Counted from the stretch's first letter, positions 39,215 to 49,647 are shown. The stretch: 64,000 nt of DNA from Rhodospirillaceae bacterium (GCA_002720855.1 PBIN01000006.1:1-64000); one strand, 5' to 3'. Program-made: numbers and translations. The notes: generated by a model not told the origin, from the letters alone.

Positions 39215-40175
39215 CGGGGCGCTCTTCCGATCCGGATTCCTTGTCGTTGCTGGCTTCCGGCGTTTCAGGGTTTTTTTTGTTTTTTTTCGAAGAATCTGAA
39301 ATCAGCGGAACAACATCAGCGGCGGCGCGACTTTCAAGCAATAGATTCGAAATTCGAATAAGCTCGTCCCGGAGTTGTCGACGGTGAACGACCCGATCGA
39401 TCATGCCGTGTTCCAAAAGGTATTCTGCCCGCTGAAATCCTTCCGGGAGTTTTTCGCGTATGGTTTCCTCTATTACGCGGGCACCGGCAAATCCGATAAC
39501 GGCACCCGGTTCGGCGATGGCGATGTCACCCAACATAGCAAATGAAGCTGTTACACCACCGGTCGTCGGATCGGTCAGAACAGTAATATAGGGCAGATGC
39601 GCCTCTTTTACCTCATCGACCGCAATGATCGTTCGCGGCATTTGCATGAGGGATAGAATCCCTTCCTGCATGCGGGCACCGCCAGATGAGGTGAAACAAA
39701 TTAATGGTGCTTCCTGCAATACGGCCAGTCGCGCAGCCGTTAGCAAGGCCTTGCCGAGTGCAAGGCCCATCGAGCCGCCCATAAATGCGAAGTTCATAAT
39801 GGCGACAACGACATTTCGACCGCCCATCTCGCCATGCGCAACAATCATAGCGTCTTCTTCGCCGGTTGAAGCACGACTTTCTTTTAGCCGGTCGGTGTAG
39901 CGTTTGCGGTCGCGAAATTTTAACGGGTCCGCTGTCAGTTTGGGCAATTCGACGGTCTGATATTCTCCATCATCGAAAAGCAATTCCAGCCGTTCCTTGG
40001 CAGGAAGCCTCATATGATGTCCGCAATGACCGCAAACACGAAGCGATGCTTCGAGTTCGCGATGAAATATCATCTGCTCGCAGCTGGGACATTGATGCCA
40101 AAGATTGTCAGGGACGTCGTTTTTCTCAACAAGTGCCCTAATCTTCGGTCGGACGTAATTTGTAAGCCAATTCAT
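39204..40175 (-). CDS. accD: Acetyl-CoA carboxylase carboxyltransferase subunit beta
   Basis: A 323-residue AccD with the four-cysteine zinc ribbon (C29, C32, C48, C51 in CPSC and CGHC) and the crotonase-type core FTSSGGARMQEGI and PTTGGVTASFA. It joins AccA to transfer CO2 from biotin to acetyl-CoA, the first step of fatty acid synthesis. The C-terminal 30 residues are a lysine/glutamate-rich tail beyond the usual domain, encoded by an A8-C-A8 tract. Its start overlaps trpA by 4 bp, and its end overlaps the folC frame. Confidence 0.96.
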   Translation of the reverse strand: MNWLTNYVRPKIRALVEKNDVPDNLWHQCPSCEQMIFHRELEASLRVCGHCGHHMRLPAKERLELLFDDGEYQTVELPKLTADPLKFRDRKRYTDRLKESRASTGEEDAMIVAHGEMGGRNVVVAIMNFAFMGGSMGLALGKALLTAARLAVLQEAPLICFTSSGGARMQEGILSLMQMPRTIIAVDEVKEAHLPYITVLTDPTTGGVTASFAMLGDIAIAEPGAVIGFAGARVIEETIREKLPEGFQRAEYLLEHGMIDRVVHRRQLRDELIRISNLLLESRAAADVVPLISDSSKKNKKNPETPEASNDKESGSEERPAAE

Positions 40176-41014
40176 GACCGCGCCGTTCTCACACCTCGTG
40201 CAAGTTCACTAACAAAGCTTAACACGGAATTTAACAAATCGGGAGAGCTCTTTGATTCGCCGATGTTTTCTGCGTTATCAGCAATCACCTGTACAATGGC
40301 AGATCCGACGACGGCAGCGTCTGCCACCCTTGCAACTTCGGCCGCTTGCTCTGGTGTCTTAATGCCAAATCCGACGGCAACCGGTAGGTCACTGAATTTT
40401 TTGATGCGGGAAACCGAATCGGCAACGCTGCTGGTCGCGGCGGATTTGGTGCCCGTTATACCTGCGATAGAAACATAGTATATAAAGCCACTAGCGCCCC
40501 CCATCAGTGCCGGTAAGCGTTCTTCATCACTTGTCGGTGTTGTCAGCCGCACGAAATCAATTCCCTCGTTATTGGCTGGAATACGGAGTTCGCCATCCTC
40601 TTCCGGCGGAACATCGACAATAATAAGACCGTCGACGCCTGCGTTTGCGGCATCCTCGGTAAATTTTTCAACGCCATAAATATAGATTGGGTTGAAATAG
40701 CCCATCAAAACGATTGGTGTGTCATCGTCGGTTTCACGAAACGCTCTAACCATGTCCAGTGTGGCAATCATGTCCTGACCGGCTTTCAGCGCCCGCAACG
40801 AGGAAGCTTGAATTGCCGGTCCATCTGCCATCGGATCGGTGAAGGGCATGCCGAGCTCCACGATATCGGCGCCGGCGTCGGGTAACCCTGCCAGAATGTC
40901 GCTGGAAATCTGTCTGTTTGGATCTCCGGCCGTCACAAACGTCACAAGTCCGGCACGTCCTTCCGCGGCGAGTTCTTCAAACCGTGCCTTGAGCCGGCCT
41001 GCTTTGCGGCTCAT
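40172..41014 (-). CDS. trpA: Tryptophan synthase alpha chain
   Basis: A 280-residue TIM-barrel protein with the catalytic glutamate in [15 protein letters not shown] and aspartate in [12 protein letters not shown], and the phosphate-binding [10 protein letters not shown]. It cleaves indole-3-glycerol phosphate and passes indole to TrpB. The ATG at 41014 overlaps the trpB stop by 4 bp and gives the usual family length; the longer upstream frame is inside trpB. Confidence 0.96.
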   Translation of the reverse strand: MSRKAGRLKARFEELAAEGRAGLVTFVTAGDPNRQISSDILAGLPDAGADIVELGMPFTDPMADGPAIQASSLRALKAGQDMIATLDMVRAFRETDDDTPIVLMGYFNPIYIYGVEKFTEDAANAGVDGLIIVDVPPEEDGELRIPANNEGIDFVRLTTPTSDEERLPALMGGASGFIYYVSIAGITGTKSAATSSVADSVSRIKKFSDLPVAVGFGIKTPEQAAEVARVADAAVVGSAIVQVIADNAENIGESKSSPDLLNSVLSFVSELARGVRTARS

Positions 41015-42237
41015 AACGAAACCCCCAGAGCTTCGGCAACGGCAAAAACATCCTTGTCGCCGCGCCCGCACATATTCATGACCAGCAGATGATCGTTTGG
41101 CAATGATGGCGCGATTTTGGCGACATGGGCGAGGGCGTGCGAAGGCTCGAGCGCAGGAATAATACCCTCCAACCGGGTACAGAGTTGGAAAGCGTCCAGA
41201 GCTTCATCGTCAGTAACCGGGACGTAATTAACCCGTCCTGCGTCGTGAAGCCATGAATGTTCGGGACCGATGCCAGGATAATCAAGCCCTGCTGATATCG
41301 AATGGGCTTCGGTGATCTGGCCGTCTTCATCTTGCAACAGGTATGTCCTGTTGCCATGTAGTACGCCGGGGCCGCCAGCACTCAATGAGGCTGCATGCTC
41401 TCCCGTTTCGATACCCTTGCCCGCTGCTTCCACGGCATAGATGTTGACATCTTCTTCGTCGAGAAAATCGTAAAATAGGCCGATCGCGTTGGAACCTCCG
41501 CCAATGCAGGCCACCAGTGTATCGGGCAGCCGTCCTTCAGCCTCCATCATCTGTTCACGAACTTCTTCGCCGATGACTTTCTGAAAATTGCGGACCATTG
41601 CGGGATATGGATGCGGACCTGCCACCGTTCCTATGATGTAATAAGTATCTTCAACATTTGTGACCCAATCGCGTAGCGCCTCGTTCATGGCGTCTTTGAG
41701 GGTTGCCGATCCAGATGTAACCGGGACAACTTCGGCGCCTAACAGTTTCATGCGAAAGACATTGGGCGCCTGGCGCGCGATGTCCGTTTCACCCATATAG
41801 ACAACGCATTGCATACCAAATAAAGCGCAGACCGTAGCAGTTGCGACGCCGTGTTGTCCGGCACCGGTCTCGGCAATGATACGTTCCTTGCCCATCCGGC
41901 GTGCCAGCAGAATCTGACCCATTGTATTATTGATCTTGTGGGCACCAGTATGATTGAGCTCATCTCGTTTGAAATAGATTTTGGCGCCGCCAAAGTGATC
42001 GCTAAGCCTGGTAGCGCAATACAAAGGGCTGGGCCGACCCACATAATGTTTCAGATACCTGTCTAACTCTTCCTGGAATGAAGGATCGGCTTGAGCTTCT
42101 TGATAGGCCTGTTCCACTGATAGGATGAGTGGCATAAGCGTTTCGGCGACATATCGTCCGCCATAAATGCCAAAATGCCCCTCTGCGTCTGGTAGCGTTT
42201 TGAAGCTATTAGGTTTTTCGTCAGAACGTGCGGTCAT
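41011..42237 (-). CDS. trpB: Tryptophan synthase beta chain
   Basis: A 408-residue PLP enzyme. The cofactor lysine is in [16 protein letters not shown], the phosphate loop is [10 protein letters not shown] and [11 protein letters not shown] binds substrate. It condenses indole with serine to make tryptophan. Together with trpF upstream and trpA downstream it forms the conserved trpFBA cluster; trpC, trpD and trpE are not in the window. Confidence 0.97.
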   Translation of the reverse strand: MTARSDEKPNSFKTLPDAEGHFGIYGGRYVAETLMPLILSVEQAYQEAQADPSFQEELDRYLKHYVGRPSPLYCATRLSDHFGGAKIYFKRDELNHTGAHKINNTMGQILLARRMGKERIIAETGAGQHGVATATVCALFGMQCVVYMGETDIARQAPNVFRMKLLGAEVVPVTSGSATLKDAMNEALRDWVTNVEDTYYIIGTVAGPHPYPAMVRNFQKVIGEEVREQMMEAEGRLPDTLVACIGGGSNAIGLFYDFLDEEDVNIYAVEAAGKGIETGEHAASLSAGGPGVLHGNRTYLLQDEDGQITEAHSISAGLDYPGIGPEHSWLHDAGRVNYVPVTDDEALDAFQLCTRLEGIIPALEPSHALAHVAKIAPSLPNDHLLVMNMCGRGDKDVFAVAEALGVSL

Positions 42238-42301
42238 CTTGGAGCCAGAATCTATAAGCGAGGTTTGTCGTGTGACAGTAATACGGGGTTATACCTTGCC
42301 T

Positions 42302-42952
42302 CTACGGCAAGGCAAGAACGGTTTCCAGAAACAGTTTTATTGATGATGTACTTTTCTCGCCCGGCGAAATCTCAACACCAGATGAGACGTCGACAGATTG
42401 CGCCCCAGTAATACGCACGGCCTCCTCGACATTGTCGATATTGAGACCACCTGACAGCATCCAGTTATCCTGCCACGGATGATCTGCAAACAAAGACCAA
42501 TCAAACGAAAGGGCATTTCCGCCGGGTAGCGCGTCTTTCATATCCTTTGGTGCCTTGGCATCGAAAAGAATTTGATCTGCGATTGAAGCGTACTTTTCGA
42601 TTGCGCGAAAATCGCTGGCGGATTCTATGTGAATGGCCTTCATTACCGGCAATCCCGTCGCTTCTTTAATCGCAACCACCCGTTCGGTGGATTCCTTCCC
42701 ATGTAGTTGCAACAGGTCGAGTGGCACCCTGCTTAAAATGTCATTTAATGTCTCATCGTCAACATCCACAAACAGGCCAACTCTTTGAACCGTTTCTGGA
42801 ACCATGGCCGATAGCGCCGCCGCCTCGTTAGTCGTTACGGCCCGCGGCGAGGGTGGGTAGAACACCAGCCCGACAAAAGCAGCACCACCATCAATGGCAG
42901 CCTCCATAGCTCCGGGCGCGTTGATGCCGCAAATTTTTGCTTGAACCGACAT
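42302..42952 (-). CDS. trpF: Phosphoribosylanthranilate isomerase
   Basis: A 216-residue TIM barrel with the catalytic cysteine in VQAKICGI and the aspartate in VDVSSGVE. QLHGKES and AGLVF-like VGLVFYPPSPR are family motifs. It begins 4 bp after the pyrF stop; the ATG at 42952 is preferred because earlier starts lie inside pyrF. It makes CdRP in tryptophan synthesis. Confidence 0.95.
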   Translation of the reverse strand: MSVQAKICGINAPGAMEAAIDGGAAFVGLVFYPPSPRAVTTNEAAALSAMVPETVQRVGLFVDVDDETLNDILSRVPLDLLQLHGKESTERVVAIKEATGLPVMKAIHIESASDFRAIEKYASIADQILFDAKAPKDMKDALPGGNALSFDWSLFADHPWQDNWMLSGGLNIDNVEEAVRITGAQSVDVSSGVEISPGEKSTSSIKLFLETVLALP

Positions 42953-42956
42953 CTCA

Positions 42957-43664
42957 CTAGCCGGCGGCAATTTCGTCGGAAATCCGGTTTGCCGCAGCTT
43001 TCGGGTTATCCGCTTGCGTTATCGGCCGGCCAATGACGAGAAAATCCGCACCCGCTTTTACAGCGTCTGCCGGTGTCATAATGCGTTTCTGATCATCGGT
43101 TGAAGCCCATGCGGGACGAATGCCAGGAACGACCAACAGGCAGTCGGGCCCTAGGGCCGCCCGCAACGAAGTGACTTCCTGTGATGAAGCGACGAGACCG
43201 TCGGCGCCAGCTGTGCGTGCGAGTTGGCCAAGGCGCAATACTTGATCGGCGACCGGTGGTTTTTGACCTATTTGCACCAAATCGTCCGCGCTCAAAGAGG
43301 TTAGAATGGTAACAGCAAGAATTTTTGGGCTGGGTGTATCACCTTTTGCTTCTGCAGCTGCCCGGACCATCGCAGATCCTCCGGATGCGTGGATCGTTAG
43401 CATGAAACAGTCGAGTTCTTTGGCCGCTTTTACGGCACCAGCCACCGTATTTGGAATATCGTGATATTTGAGATCGAGAAAAATGCGCTGACCCAATTCG
43501 GCGATACGCGCGACACCATCGGGGCCATTCGCAGTAAAAAATTCTTTGCCCAGTTTAAAGCCGCCAACAGCCCCTTTTAAATCCTGAGCGAGCTTAATTG
43601 CAGCGCTCAAATCGGTGGTATCGATGGCGCAAAATATACGTTCAGCTGGCGTCAGCGTTCCCAT
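42957..43664 (-). CDS. pyrF: Orotidine 5'-phosphate decarboxylase
   Basis: A 235-residue OMP decarboxylase with the lysine/aspartate catalytic array LDLKYHDIPNTV and the C-terminal VVPGIRPAW and GRPITQADNP phosphate-binding regions. It makes UMP in pyrimidine synthesis. It is translated just ahead of trpF, a linkage usual in alphaproteobacteria. Confidence 0.96.
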   Translation of the reverse strand: MGTLTPAERIFCAIDTTDLSAAIKLAQDLKGAVGGFKLGKEFFTANGPDGVARIAELGQRIFLDLKYHDIPNTVAGAVKAAKELDCFMLTIHASGGSAMVRAAAEAKGDTPSPKILAVTILTSLSADDLVQIGQKPPVADQVLRLGQLARTAGADGLVASSQEVTSLRAALGPDCLLVVPGIRPAWASTDDQKRIMTPADAVKAGADFLVIGRPITQADNPKAAANRISDEIAAG

Positions 43665-43742
43665 TATCCGTTTCTTCCGGTGGATTTGAAAAATACAGGA
43701 GATATATAAGCATCCGCCGCTGATGCGGCAATGGAACTTTCG

Positions 43743-44105
43743 TCAGTCTTGGTTTAGCGCGAGTTTGCGATTTTGTTCGGCCCGAACCGACTGTGGAATC
43801 TGGATGGTATTCGAATTTTCGTTGACTGCGTTTTCCAGTGCCTCGGCCCGTTTTCGCTGGGACTTCGCAAGCCATTTCAGGCGCAATCGTGAAAAAGATG
43901 AAAGTCCGGTCCCAATGATCAGACCCAATGCCATTGCACCCAGAATTAGAGCAAAGAGGGGTAGATCCAACGAAAAAGGTAGTGGCGTAAATTTGATCGT
44001 CACGATCTCACGATTGAAGACCGCAAATGTACCGGCTAACACCACAATGCTGCCCAATATTGTCCAAATCAGGACGTGATATATAAAACGGAAAATTCTA
44101 CCCAT
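43743..44105 (-). CDS. LapA-domain inner-membrane protein
   Basis: A 120-residue protein with two membrane helices (HVLIWTILGSIVVLAGTFAVF and LFALILGAMALGLIIGTGL) joined by IVTIKFTPLPFSLDLPL, the LapA/DUF1049 pattern, then a charged cytoplasmic tail. LapA works with LapB in controlling LpxC and LPS assembly in enterobacteria; no lapB is adjacent here. Its position between ihfB and pyrF is conserved in the class. Confidence 0.85.
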   Translation of the reverse strand: MGRIFRFIYHVLIWTILGSIVVLAGTFAVFNREIVTIKFTPLPFSLDLPLFALILGAMALGLIIGTGLSSFSRLRLKWLAKSQRKRAEALENAVNENSNTIQIPQSVRAEQNRKLALNQD

Positions 44106-44171
44106 CTGTTATCGAGCGGATATGGGTGAACATGTGAAGCACCGGTAAAGTGCGATGCGGTGCTATTAGCG

Positions 44172-44459
44172 TTATACCTGTGGCGTATTGAGCCGAATTC
44201 TCAGGTCTTTCCCGACCTTGAAAAACGGCACGGATTTCCGGGCGACAAATACGGTTTCTCCGGTACGCGGATTTCGACCCGTCCTGGAATCCCTGTTCTT
44301 AACCGAAAAAGCGCCAAATCCCCGCAGTTCCACACGATCTCCACGCGATAATGCTGCGGAAACTTCGTCAAAGACTGTAGACACAATACGTTCAACGTCG
44401 CGTTGATATAGATGCGGATTCTTTTCCGCCAAACGAATAATCAATTCAGACTTGGTCAT
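44172..44459 (-). CDS. ihfB: Integration host factor subunit beta
   Basis: A 95-residue DNA-bending protein of the HU/IHF family. It has [37 protein letters not shown] and the DNA-contacting arm GRNPRTGE. The position after rpsA and sppA is typical of IHF beta rather than HU. It works as a heterodimer with IhfA, which is not in the window. Confidence 0.94.
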   Translation of the reverse strand: MTKSELIIRLAEKNPHLYQRDVERIVSTVFDEVSAALSRGDRVELRGFGAFSVKNRDSRTGRNPRTGETVFVARKSVPFFKVGKDLRIRLNTPQV

Positions 44460-44519
44460 TGCAACCCGCCTCTGGTTTGCCTAACACAGCAACCCCCCCG
44501 GTGCTGTCTGATGTAACCA

Positions 44520-45425
44520 TCATTGCAACCAAGGGTGCCAGACGGATACCAGTCCGTCAAGGATAAGTCTTTCAGAAAGCGACGTTTTTTGTACTATAGA
44601 GGATGCGTAATCCAGCCAGTCTTCGACCTCACGGCGAACACGAATTTCACGAATAGGAATAGATTTATCGATCTTCTTTTCACTAGCGAGCCATCGTTTG
44701 GCCTGGCGCTCATTACCAATCTCGTCGACCAATCCATTCTTTAGCGCCATTCGACCTGTATACACCCGGCCGTCAGCGAGACCGCGCACTTTTTCAAGCG
44801 TCATATCGCGGTTTTTCACGATCATATCGACAAACATCGAATACATGTCATCGACCAAAAGTTTGGTCGCTTCCCTTACTTTGGGTGTGACTTTTGAGAA
44901 CGGCGACGGTTCCGCTTTCAACGGGGCACTTTTTATGGCCTCGAATTTAACGCCGAGTTTGCTGAGGAGCTCGGTAACCTCGGCGGTTTGAAACAAGACG
45001 CCAATCGAACCCGTGATGGTCCCTTCATGCGCTATAATCCGATCAGAGGCGACAGCAACCATATAGCCGGCCGACGTCGCCAACTCGTCCATGACAGCGA
45101 TGACGGGTTTTTCCTTACGAACCCGGTTTAGTGCCCGATGCAAGGCCTCGCCGCCAACAACAGTGCCGCCCGGCGAGTTTATACGCACAATCAGTGCTTT
45201 GGCATTATCGTCCTTGCGAATCTCGTCGATTACACTGAGACGTTTGAGGTCGTTATGAATAATGCTGTCGATGTTCAGGCGAGCAATATAATCGCCTGAT
45301 TTAACACCGGTGTAATCAAAAACACTGGCCCCAATAGCGGCCACAATTGCGACGATGGCAGCCGTTCGCCATACCGTCAGGCGACGCTTCAAACGCCGCC
45401 GGTCGATGAGGTAATCAGCATCCAT
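44520..45425 (-). CDS. sppA: Signal peptide peptidase SppA, short type
   Basis: A 301-residue membrane-anchored protease of family S49. One N-terminal helix (WRTAAIVAIVAAIGASVFDY) is followed by the catalytic domain. The nucleophile serine is in ITGSIGVLFQ and the general-base lysine in MALKNGLVDEIG. RINSPGGTVVGGEALH gives the oxyanion loop. It degrades cleaved signal peptides in the membrane. ATG at 45425 is chosen over a TTG two codons earlier. Confidence 0.93.
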   Translation of the reverse strand: MDADYLIDRRRLKRRLTVWRTAAIVAIVAAIGASVFDYTGVKSGDYIARLNIDSIIHNDLKRLSVIDEIRKDDNAKALIVRINSPGGTVVGGEALHRALNRVRKEKPVIAVMDELATSAGYMVAVASDRIIAHEGTITGSIGVLFQTAEVTELLSKLGVKFEAIKSAPLKAEPSPFSKVTPKVREATKLLVDDMYSMFVDMIVKNRDMTLEKVRGLADGRVYTGRMALKNGLVDEIGNERQAKRWLASEKKIDKSIPIREIRVRREVEDWLDYASSIVQKTSLSERLILDGLVSVWHPWLQ

Positions 45426-45471
45426 GACCAAACGCCATGCTTATCGATAAGCCATATCGTGATAGACCGGC

Positions 45472-47367
45472 TTAGTCTTTCTTGTCCGCTTCCTCGCTGT
45501 CATCTGATTCTACATCCTCGCCAGGTGCCTCTTCTTCTGGAGCGTTTTCCTCTTCAGTTGCAGCCTCTTCAACAGCGTCTTCTTCCTTGCTGTCTTCAGA
45601 AGCTGTTTCATCAGCAGGGGCCGCTTCAACCGGTGCAGATTCTTCGTCACCGTCGTCTCCCTCCGCCTTCCGAATTGCCGCACCAAGAATGTCGCCAAGG
45701 CTGGCACCTGAATCCGAGGATCCGTAATGCGCCATGGCTTCTTTCTCTTCACTGATCTCCTGTGCTTTTACGGACAAGGTTAGTTTGTGGTCACGCCGAT
45801 CAATATTGGTGATCTGAGCGTCGATCCGATCACCGACGGCAAACCGGTCCGGACGCTGTTCGCTTCGTTCCCGGGACAAATCTGCACGTCGGATAAAGCC
45901 CTGTAACCCGCTGGAAACGGTAACTTCGAGACCACCATCGGTGACGGCACTTACGGTGCAGGTGACGACTTCACCTTTCTTGAGTTCGCCAGCAGCTGAT
46001 TCAAAAGGATCTTCGGTCAGCTGTTTTATGCCAAGAGAAATTCGTTCTTTCTCGATGTCGATATCGAGAACCTTGGCTTTGACCATGTCGCCCTTATTGT
46101 ATTCAGCGACGGCGTCTTCACCTGATTTCTCCCAAGACAAATCAGAAAGATGAATCATGCCGTCGATATCGCCGGGCAGACCGACAAACAGACCAAACTC
46201 TGTGATGTTTTTGATCTCGCCTTCGATTTCCGTACCAACGGTGAAACTAGATTCAAAATCCGTCCACGGATTTTCCTGTGTTTGTTTGATACCGAGAGAA
46301 ATCCGGCGCTTGCTTTGATCGACATCTAGCACCATGACCTCGACTTCCTGGCTTGTAGATATAATCTTGCCAGGATGAACATTCTTCTTGGTCCAGCTCA
46401 TTTCAGAAACATGAACGAGACCTTCAACACCGGGCTCTAATTCAACAAATGCACCATAATCAGTGATGTTGCTGACCCGTCCGGTGAAAACACCTTCGAG
46501 CGGATATTTGGTCTCGATACTGTCCCAGGGATCCGCTTCCAGCTGCTTCATACCAAGCGAAATTCGCTGCGTTTCGGCATTGAAACGAATGACCTGAACG
46601 TTGACTGTCTGACCGACTGTCAGAACTTCACTCGGATGGTTGATGCGACGCCAGGCCATATCAGTGACGTGGAGGAGACCATCGACACCGCCGAGGTCCA
46701 CAAAGGCACCGTAATCAGTCAGGTTCTTGACGATACCTTCGATTACCTGTCCTTCTGTCAGACCGGCGAGAAGCTCATTACGTTGTTCGGCTCGGGATTC
46801 TTCAAGAACCGCGCGGCGGGAAACAACGATGTTGCCGCGGCGGCGATCCATCTTGAGGATCTGAAATGGCTGTGGGTTGCCCATAAGAGGATTGATATCG
46901 CGAACGGGACGCACATCGACCTGACTACCCGGAAGAAACGCAACGGCCCCAGAAAGATCAACCGTGAAACCGCCTTTGACTCTGCCAAAGATCGATCCCA
47001 TGACACGTTCCTGGTCATTAAAAGCCTTTTCAAGCAGGGTCCAGGCCTCTTCACGCCGCGCCTTTTCCCGCGACAGCATGGCTTCGCCCTGGCTGTCTTC
47101 CATTCTTTCAAGATAAACATCGACGATGTCACCGGATGAAATTTCCGGCGTAGTGCCGGGTGCTCCGAATTCGCGTAGTGCCACGCGGCCTTCGGATTTC
47201 AAACCTACGTCAATCAGAACTGAATCGCCCTCAACTGCAATGACTGTTCCCTTGACCACAGTACCTTCAGTGAGCTCGCCCTCGCCGAAGGTTTCCTCGA
47301 GCATTCCGGCAAAATCCTCATCGGACATTGCAACATCTGCATCGGGATTCCCTAACTCAATCGCCAT
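45472..47367 (-). CDS. rpsA: 30S ribosomal protein S1 with long acidic tail
   Basis: A 631-residue S1 protein carrying six S1 RNA-binding repeats, seen as recurrent DYGAFV(D/E)L and RISLG.KQ motifs. It binds mRNA and helps load it on the 30S subunit. The last 80 or so residues, after EKEAMAHYGSSDSG, are a glutamate/aspartate/alanine-rich extension not counted among the S1 repeats, which makes the protein longer than most alphaproteobacterial S1. The ATG at 47367 begins MAIELGNPDADVAMSDEDF; a later ATG before SDEDFAGML could also serve. It follows cmk, the classic order. Confidence 0.96.
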   Translation of the reverse strand: MAIELGNPDADVAMSDEDFAGMLEETFGEGELTEGTVVKGTVIAVEGDSVLIDVGLKSEGRVALREFGAPGTTPEISSGDIVDVYLERMEDSQGEAMLSREKARREEAWTLLEKAFNDQERVMGSIFGRVKGGFTVDLSGAVAFLPGSQVDVRPVRDINPLMGNPQPFQILKMDRRRGNIVVSRRAVLEESRAEQRNELLAGLTEGQVIEGIVKNLTDYGAFVDLGGVDGLLHVTDMAWRRINHPSEVLTVGQTVNVQVIRFNAETQRISLGMKQLEADPWDSIETKYPLEGVFTGRVSNITDYGAFVELEPGVEGLVHVSEMSWTKKNVHPGKIISTSQEVEVMVLDVDQSKRRISLGIKQTQENPWTDFESSFTVGTEIEGEIKNITEFGLFVGLPGDIDGMIHLSDLSWEKSGEDAVAEYNKGDMVKAKVLDIDIEKERISLGIKQLTEDPFESAAGELKKGEVVTCTVSAVTDGGLEVTVSSGLQGFIRRADLSRERSEQRPDRFAVGDRIDAQITNIDRRDHKLTLSVKAQEISEEKEAMAHYGSSDSGASLGDILGAAIRKAEGDDGDEESAPVEAAPADETASEDSKEEDAVEEAATEEENAPEEEAPGEDVESDDSEEADKKD

Positions 47368-47395
47368 TCGTGTATTAAACCATTTCCTTCCATCT

Positions 47396-47450
47396 GGTCC
47401 CCAATCGGGGCCTTTTCCAAGGTCGCACACGGGTTGGTCCCCAATGGACC
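47396..47450 (-). promoter_or_regulatory. Two similar hairpins in the rpsA leader
   Basis: On the mRNA strand the leader holds GGTCC-ATTGG-GGACC and then GGCCCC-GATT-GGGGACC. Both contain ATTGGGGACCA, so they form a direct repeat of stem-loops 25-70 bases before the start. S1 represses its own mRNA in E. coli through leader structure; these hairpins may do the same here. Function inferred from position. Confidence 0.45.
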
Positions 47451-47473
47451 GCTGCCCTACCCTTGCGCTCTTG

Positions 47474-48133
47474 TTACGCCTTGGACTCGTTCCGCTTACT
47501 GATGAACTCTAACGCGGTTGCAAATACGGCATCGGCATCCATAGTGGTAGTATCCAAGATGAACGCATCCTCAGCCGGTACTAACGGCGCAACACTTCGC
47601 GAACTGTCGCGGGTGTCGCGCTCACGCATATCCTGCAGAACGCGCGCATGTATAGCGTCTACGCCCCGTTCCCGCAACTCTTTAACCCGGCGATCTGCCC
47701 GGGTTTCCACATCGGCATCGACGAAGATTTTGTAGTCTGCCTCCGGACAAATCACGGTTCCGATATCACGACCATCGAGAATTGCTCCTTCGACATCGCC
47801 TGGCGGTTTTTTGGCAAAATTCCGTTGTTGTTCTATTAACGCCGTCCGTACCGCGGGGATAGCGGCAACCATGCTGGCACGTTGAGTGATTTTCTCGTCA
47901 CGCAGAGCCGGATTTTCCATCGTCTCGGGTGTTATCGCCTTTACGGCCTCGATGGCTATTTCTTCGCTAATCTTTTCTGAGTTGGGATACAAAGATGCGG
48001 TCAAAAAACCGGTTGCCCGATACAATAATCCGGTATCGAGGTATGCATAATTTAAGGCCGTAGCGAGGCGTCGGGCGAGAGTGCCCTTGCCACTTGCTGC
48101 TGTTCCATCAACCGCAATGACGGGACTCGTCAC
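47474..48133 (-). CDS. cmk: Cytidylate kinase
   Basis: A 219-residue (d)CMP kinase with the P-loop [10 protein letters not shown], the acceptor-binding [11 protein letters not shown] and the lid [11 protein letters not shown]. It phosphorylates CMP and dCMP. Its ATG overlaps the aroA stop by 4 bp, and the aroA-cmk-rpsA order is widely conserved. Confidence 0.96.
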   Translation of the reverse strand: MTSPVIAVDGTAASGKGTLARRLATALNYAYLDTGLLYRATGFLTASLYPNSEKISEEIAIEAVKAITPETMENPALRDEKITQRASMVAAIPAVRTALIEQQRNFAKKPPGDVEGAILDGRDIGTVICPEADYKIFVDADVETRADRRVKELRERGVDAIHARVLQDMRERDTRDSSRSVAPLVPAEDAFILDTTTMDADAVFATALEFISKRNESKA

Positions 48134-49458
48134 GTTGTTTCCTCAATTTTTGCCCCGAGACCGTTCATAAGTTCGACAAATGCGGGGAAACTCGTACCGA
48201 TATGACCGGCATCGTCGATTTCAACCGCGTTTTTTGCGGCCATACCCATTACTAAAAACGACATTGCTATACGATGATCCATCCGGGATTCTATTCTTGC
48301 TCCGCCCGCCAGTTGCCCTGGAGAACCGGTAACAATCAAATCATCACCTTCGACGTCAACTATAACACCGCACGCACGAAGCCCGTCGACGATTGCCGCC
48401 AGTCGGTCACTTTCTTTCACGCGCAATTCTGCAAGCCCCTGCATCAGGGTGACGCCTTCTGCGGTGGCAGCGGCGACGGCGAGGATCGGATATTCATCGA
48501 TCATTGAGGGAGCGCGCTCTGGCGGTACAGTTACACCATTGAGTTTGCTGCTTCGGACCAGAAGATCAGCAACGGGTTCGCCCGCTTGTTCACGCTCATT
48601 GTTTACGTCAATGGTTGCGCCCATTTCTCGAAGCGTTTCAATTAAACCGATCCGCAACGGGTTGAGTCCAACATTACTGATCGTAATTTCAGCGTCTTGC
48701 GAAATAAGACCTGCTACAAGAGGAAATGCTGCAGACGATGGATCACCGGGAACGTTAACTTCCCGGCCTTCGAGTTCAGGTTGCCCAGTGACTGTTATTA
48801 CCCGGCGATCTTCCTCTTCATCTACGACCGATACGTTCGCGCCAAAATGGCGCAACATGAGTTCCGTGTGATCGCGGCTCGGCCGGGATTCTACAACGCT
48901 GGTCTTTCCCGGCGTATTAAGCCCTGCGAGAAGTACCGCGGACTTTACCTGCGCTGACGGCACTGGCAGGACGTACTCGATCGGCATAGGCATTTTTGCG
49001 CCCGTTACGGTCAACGGCATTTTATCACCGTTGCGGGCGATAACCTGCGTCCCTATCTGGCTGAGCGGCTCCGCGATTCGTCCCATGGGCCGGCTTCGAA
49101 GAGAGGCATCTCCCGTAAACTGCGCTGTAATTGGGTGCGTGCCCACAAGCCCCATAAGCAATCGGGCGCCCGTTCCGGCGTTACCGAGATCAAGCACATT
49201 GTCGGGTTCACGGAGACCACCGACGCCAACACCAAAAACACGCCATTGATCATCGGAATCACGAAGAATTGTAACGCCCATCGCTTCCATTGCTGTCGCG
49301 GTCCGCAAAACGTCATCGCCGAGCAAAAGCCCGCGAATTGTCGTCTCGCCGACTGCCATCCCCCCGATCATCAGCGCCCGATGCGAAATAGATTTATCGC
49401 CGGGAACGCCGATTTTTCCTCTGAGACCGTTAACTGGTACGGAGACGAGGCCCGTCAT
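48130..49458 (-). CDS. aroA: 3-phosphoshikimate 1-carboxyvinyltransferase (EPSP synthase)
   Basis: A 442-residue EPSP synthase: [15 protein letters not shown] binds shikimate-3-phosphate, [11 protein letters not shown] is the PEP loop, and the second half has [11 protein letters not shown] and KESDRL. It makes EPSP in the shikimate pathway. LGNAGTGAR retains alanine after GTG, as in several class II-like alphaproteobacterial enzymes. It is the first gene of the aroA-cmk-rpsA-sppA-ihfB run. Confidence 0.96.
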   Translation of the reverse strand: MTGLVSVPVNGLRGKIGVPGDKSISHRALMIGGMAVGETTIRGLLLGDDVLRTATAMEAMGVTILRDSDDQWRVFGVGVGGLREPDNVLDLGNAGTGARLLMGLVGTHPITAQFTGDASLRSRPMGRIAEPLSQIGTQVIARNGDKMPLTVTGAKMPMPIEYVLPVPSAQVKSAVLLAGLNTPGKTSVVESRPSRDHTELMLRHFGANVSVVDEEEDRRVITVTGQPELEGREVNVPGDPSSAAFPLVAGLISQDAEITISNVGLNPLRIGLIETLREMGATIDVNNEREQAGEPVADLLVRSSKLNGVTVPPERAPSMIDEYPILAVAAATAEGVTLMQGLAELRVKESDRLAAIVDGLRACGVIVDVEGDDLIVTGSPGQLAGGARIESRMDHRIAMSFLVMGMAAKNAVEIDDAGHIGTSFPAFVELMNGLGAKIEETT

Positions 49459-49647
49459 GGCCTAACCCTTTCTTAGCAATTGGCCGGATATCACTGTTTT
49501 ACCACCCGCAAATCAGTAGACGGGCAGTCTGTAGCACATCGGTTGGGGGTCACAATAGAAGAACATTAATGCAATTTTGCTTTTGACAGCATTTGCGGAT
49601 CGTGGCATTGGCATTTTATAAATTTGATCTGACGCACGGAGGAAAAG

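Noticed and set aside
46636..47139. Plus-strand open frame opposite rpsA
   Set aside because: It is the mirror of a repeat-containing ribosomal gene and has no start signals or family features.
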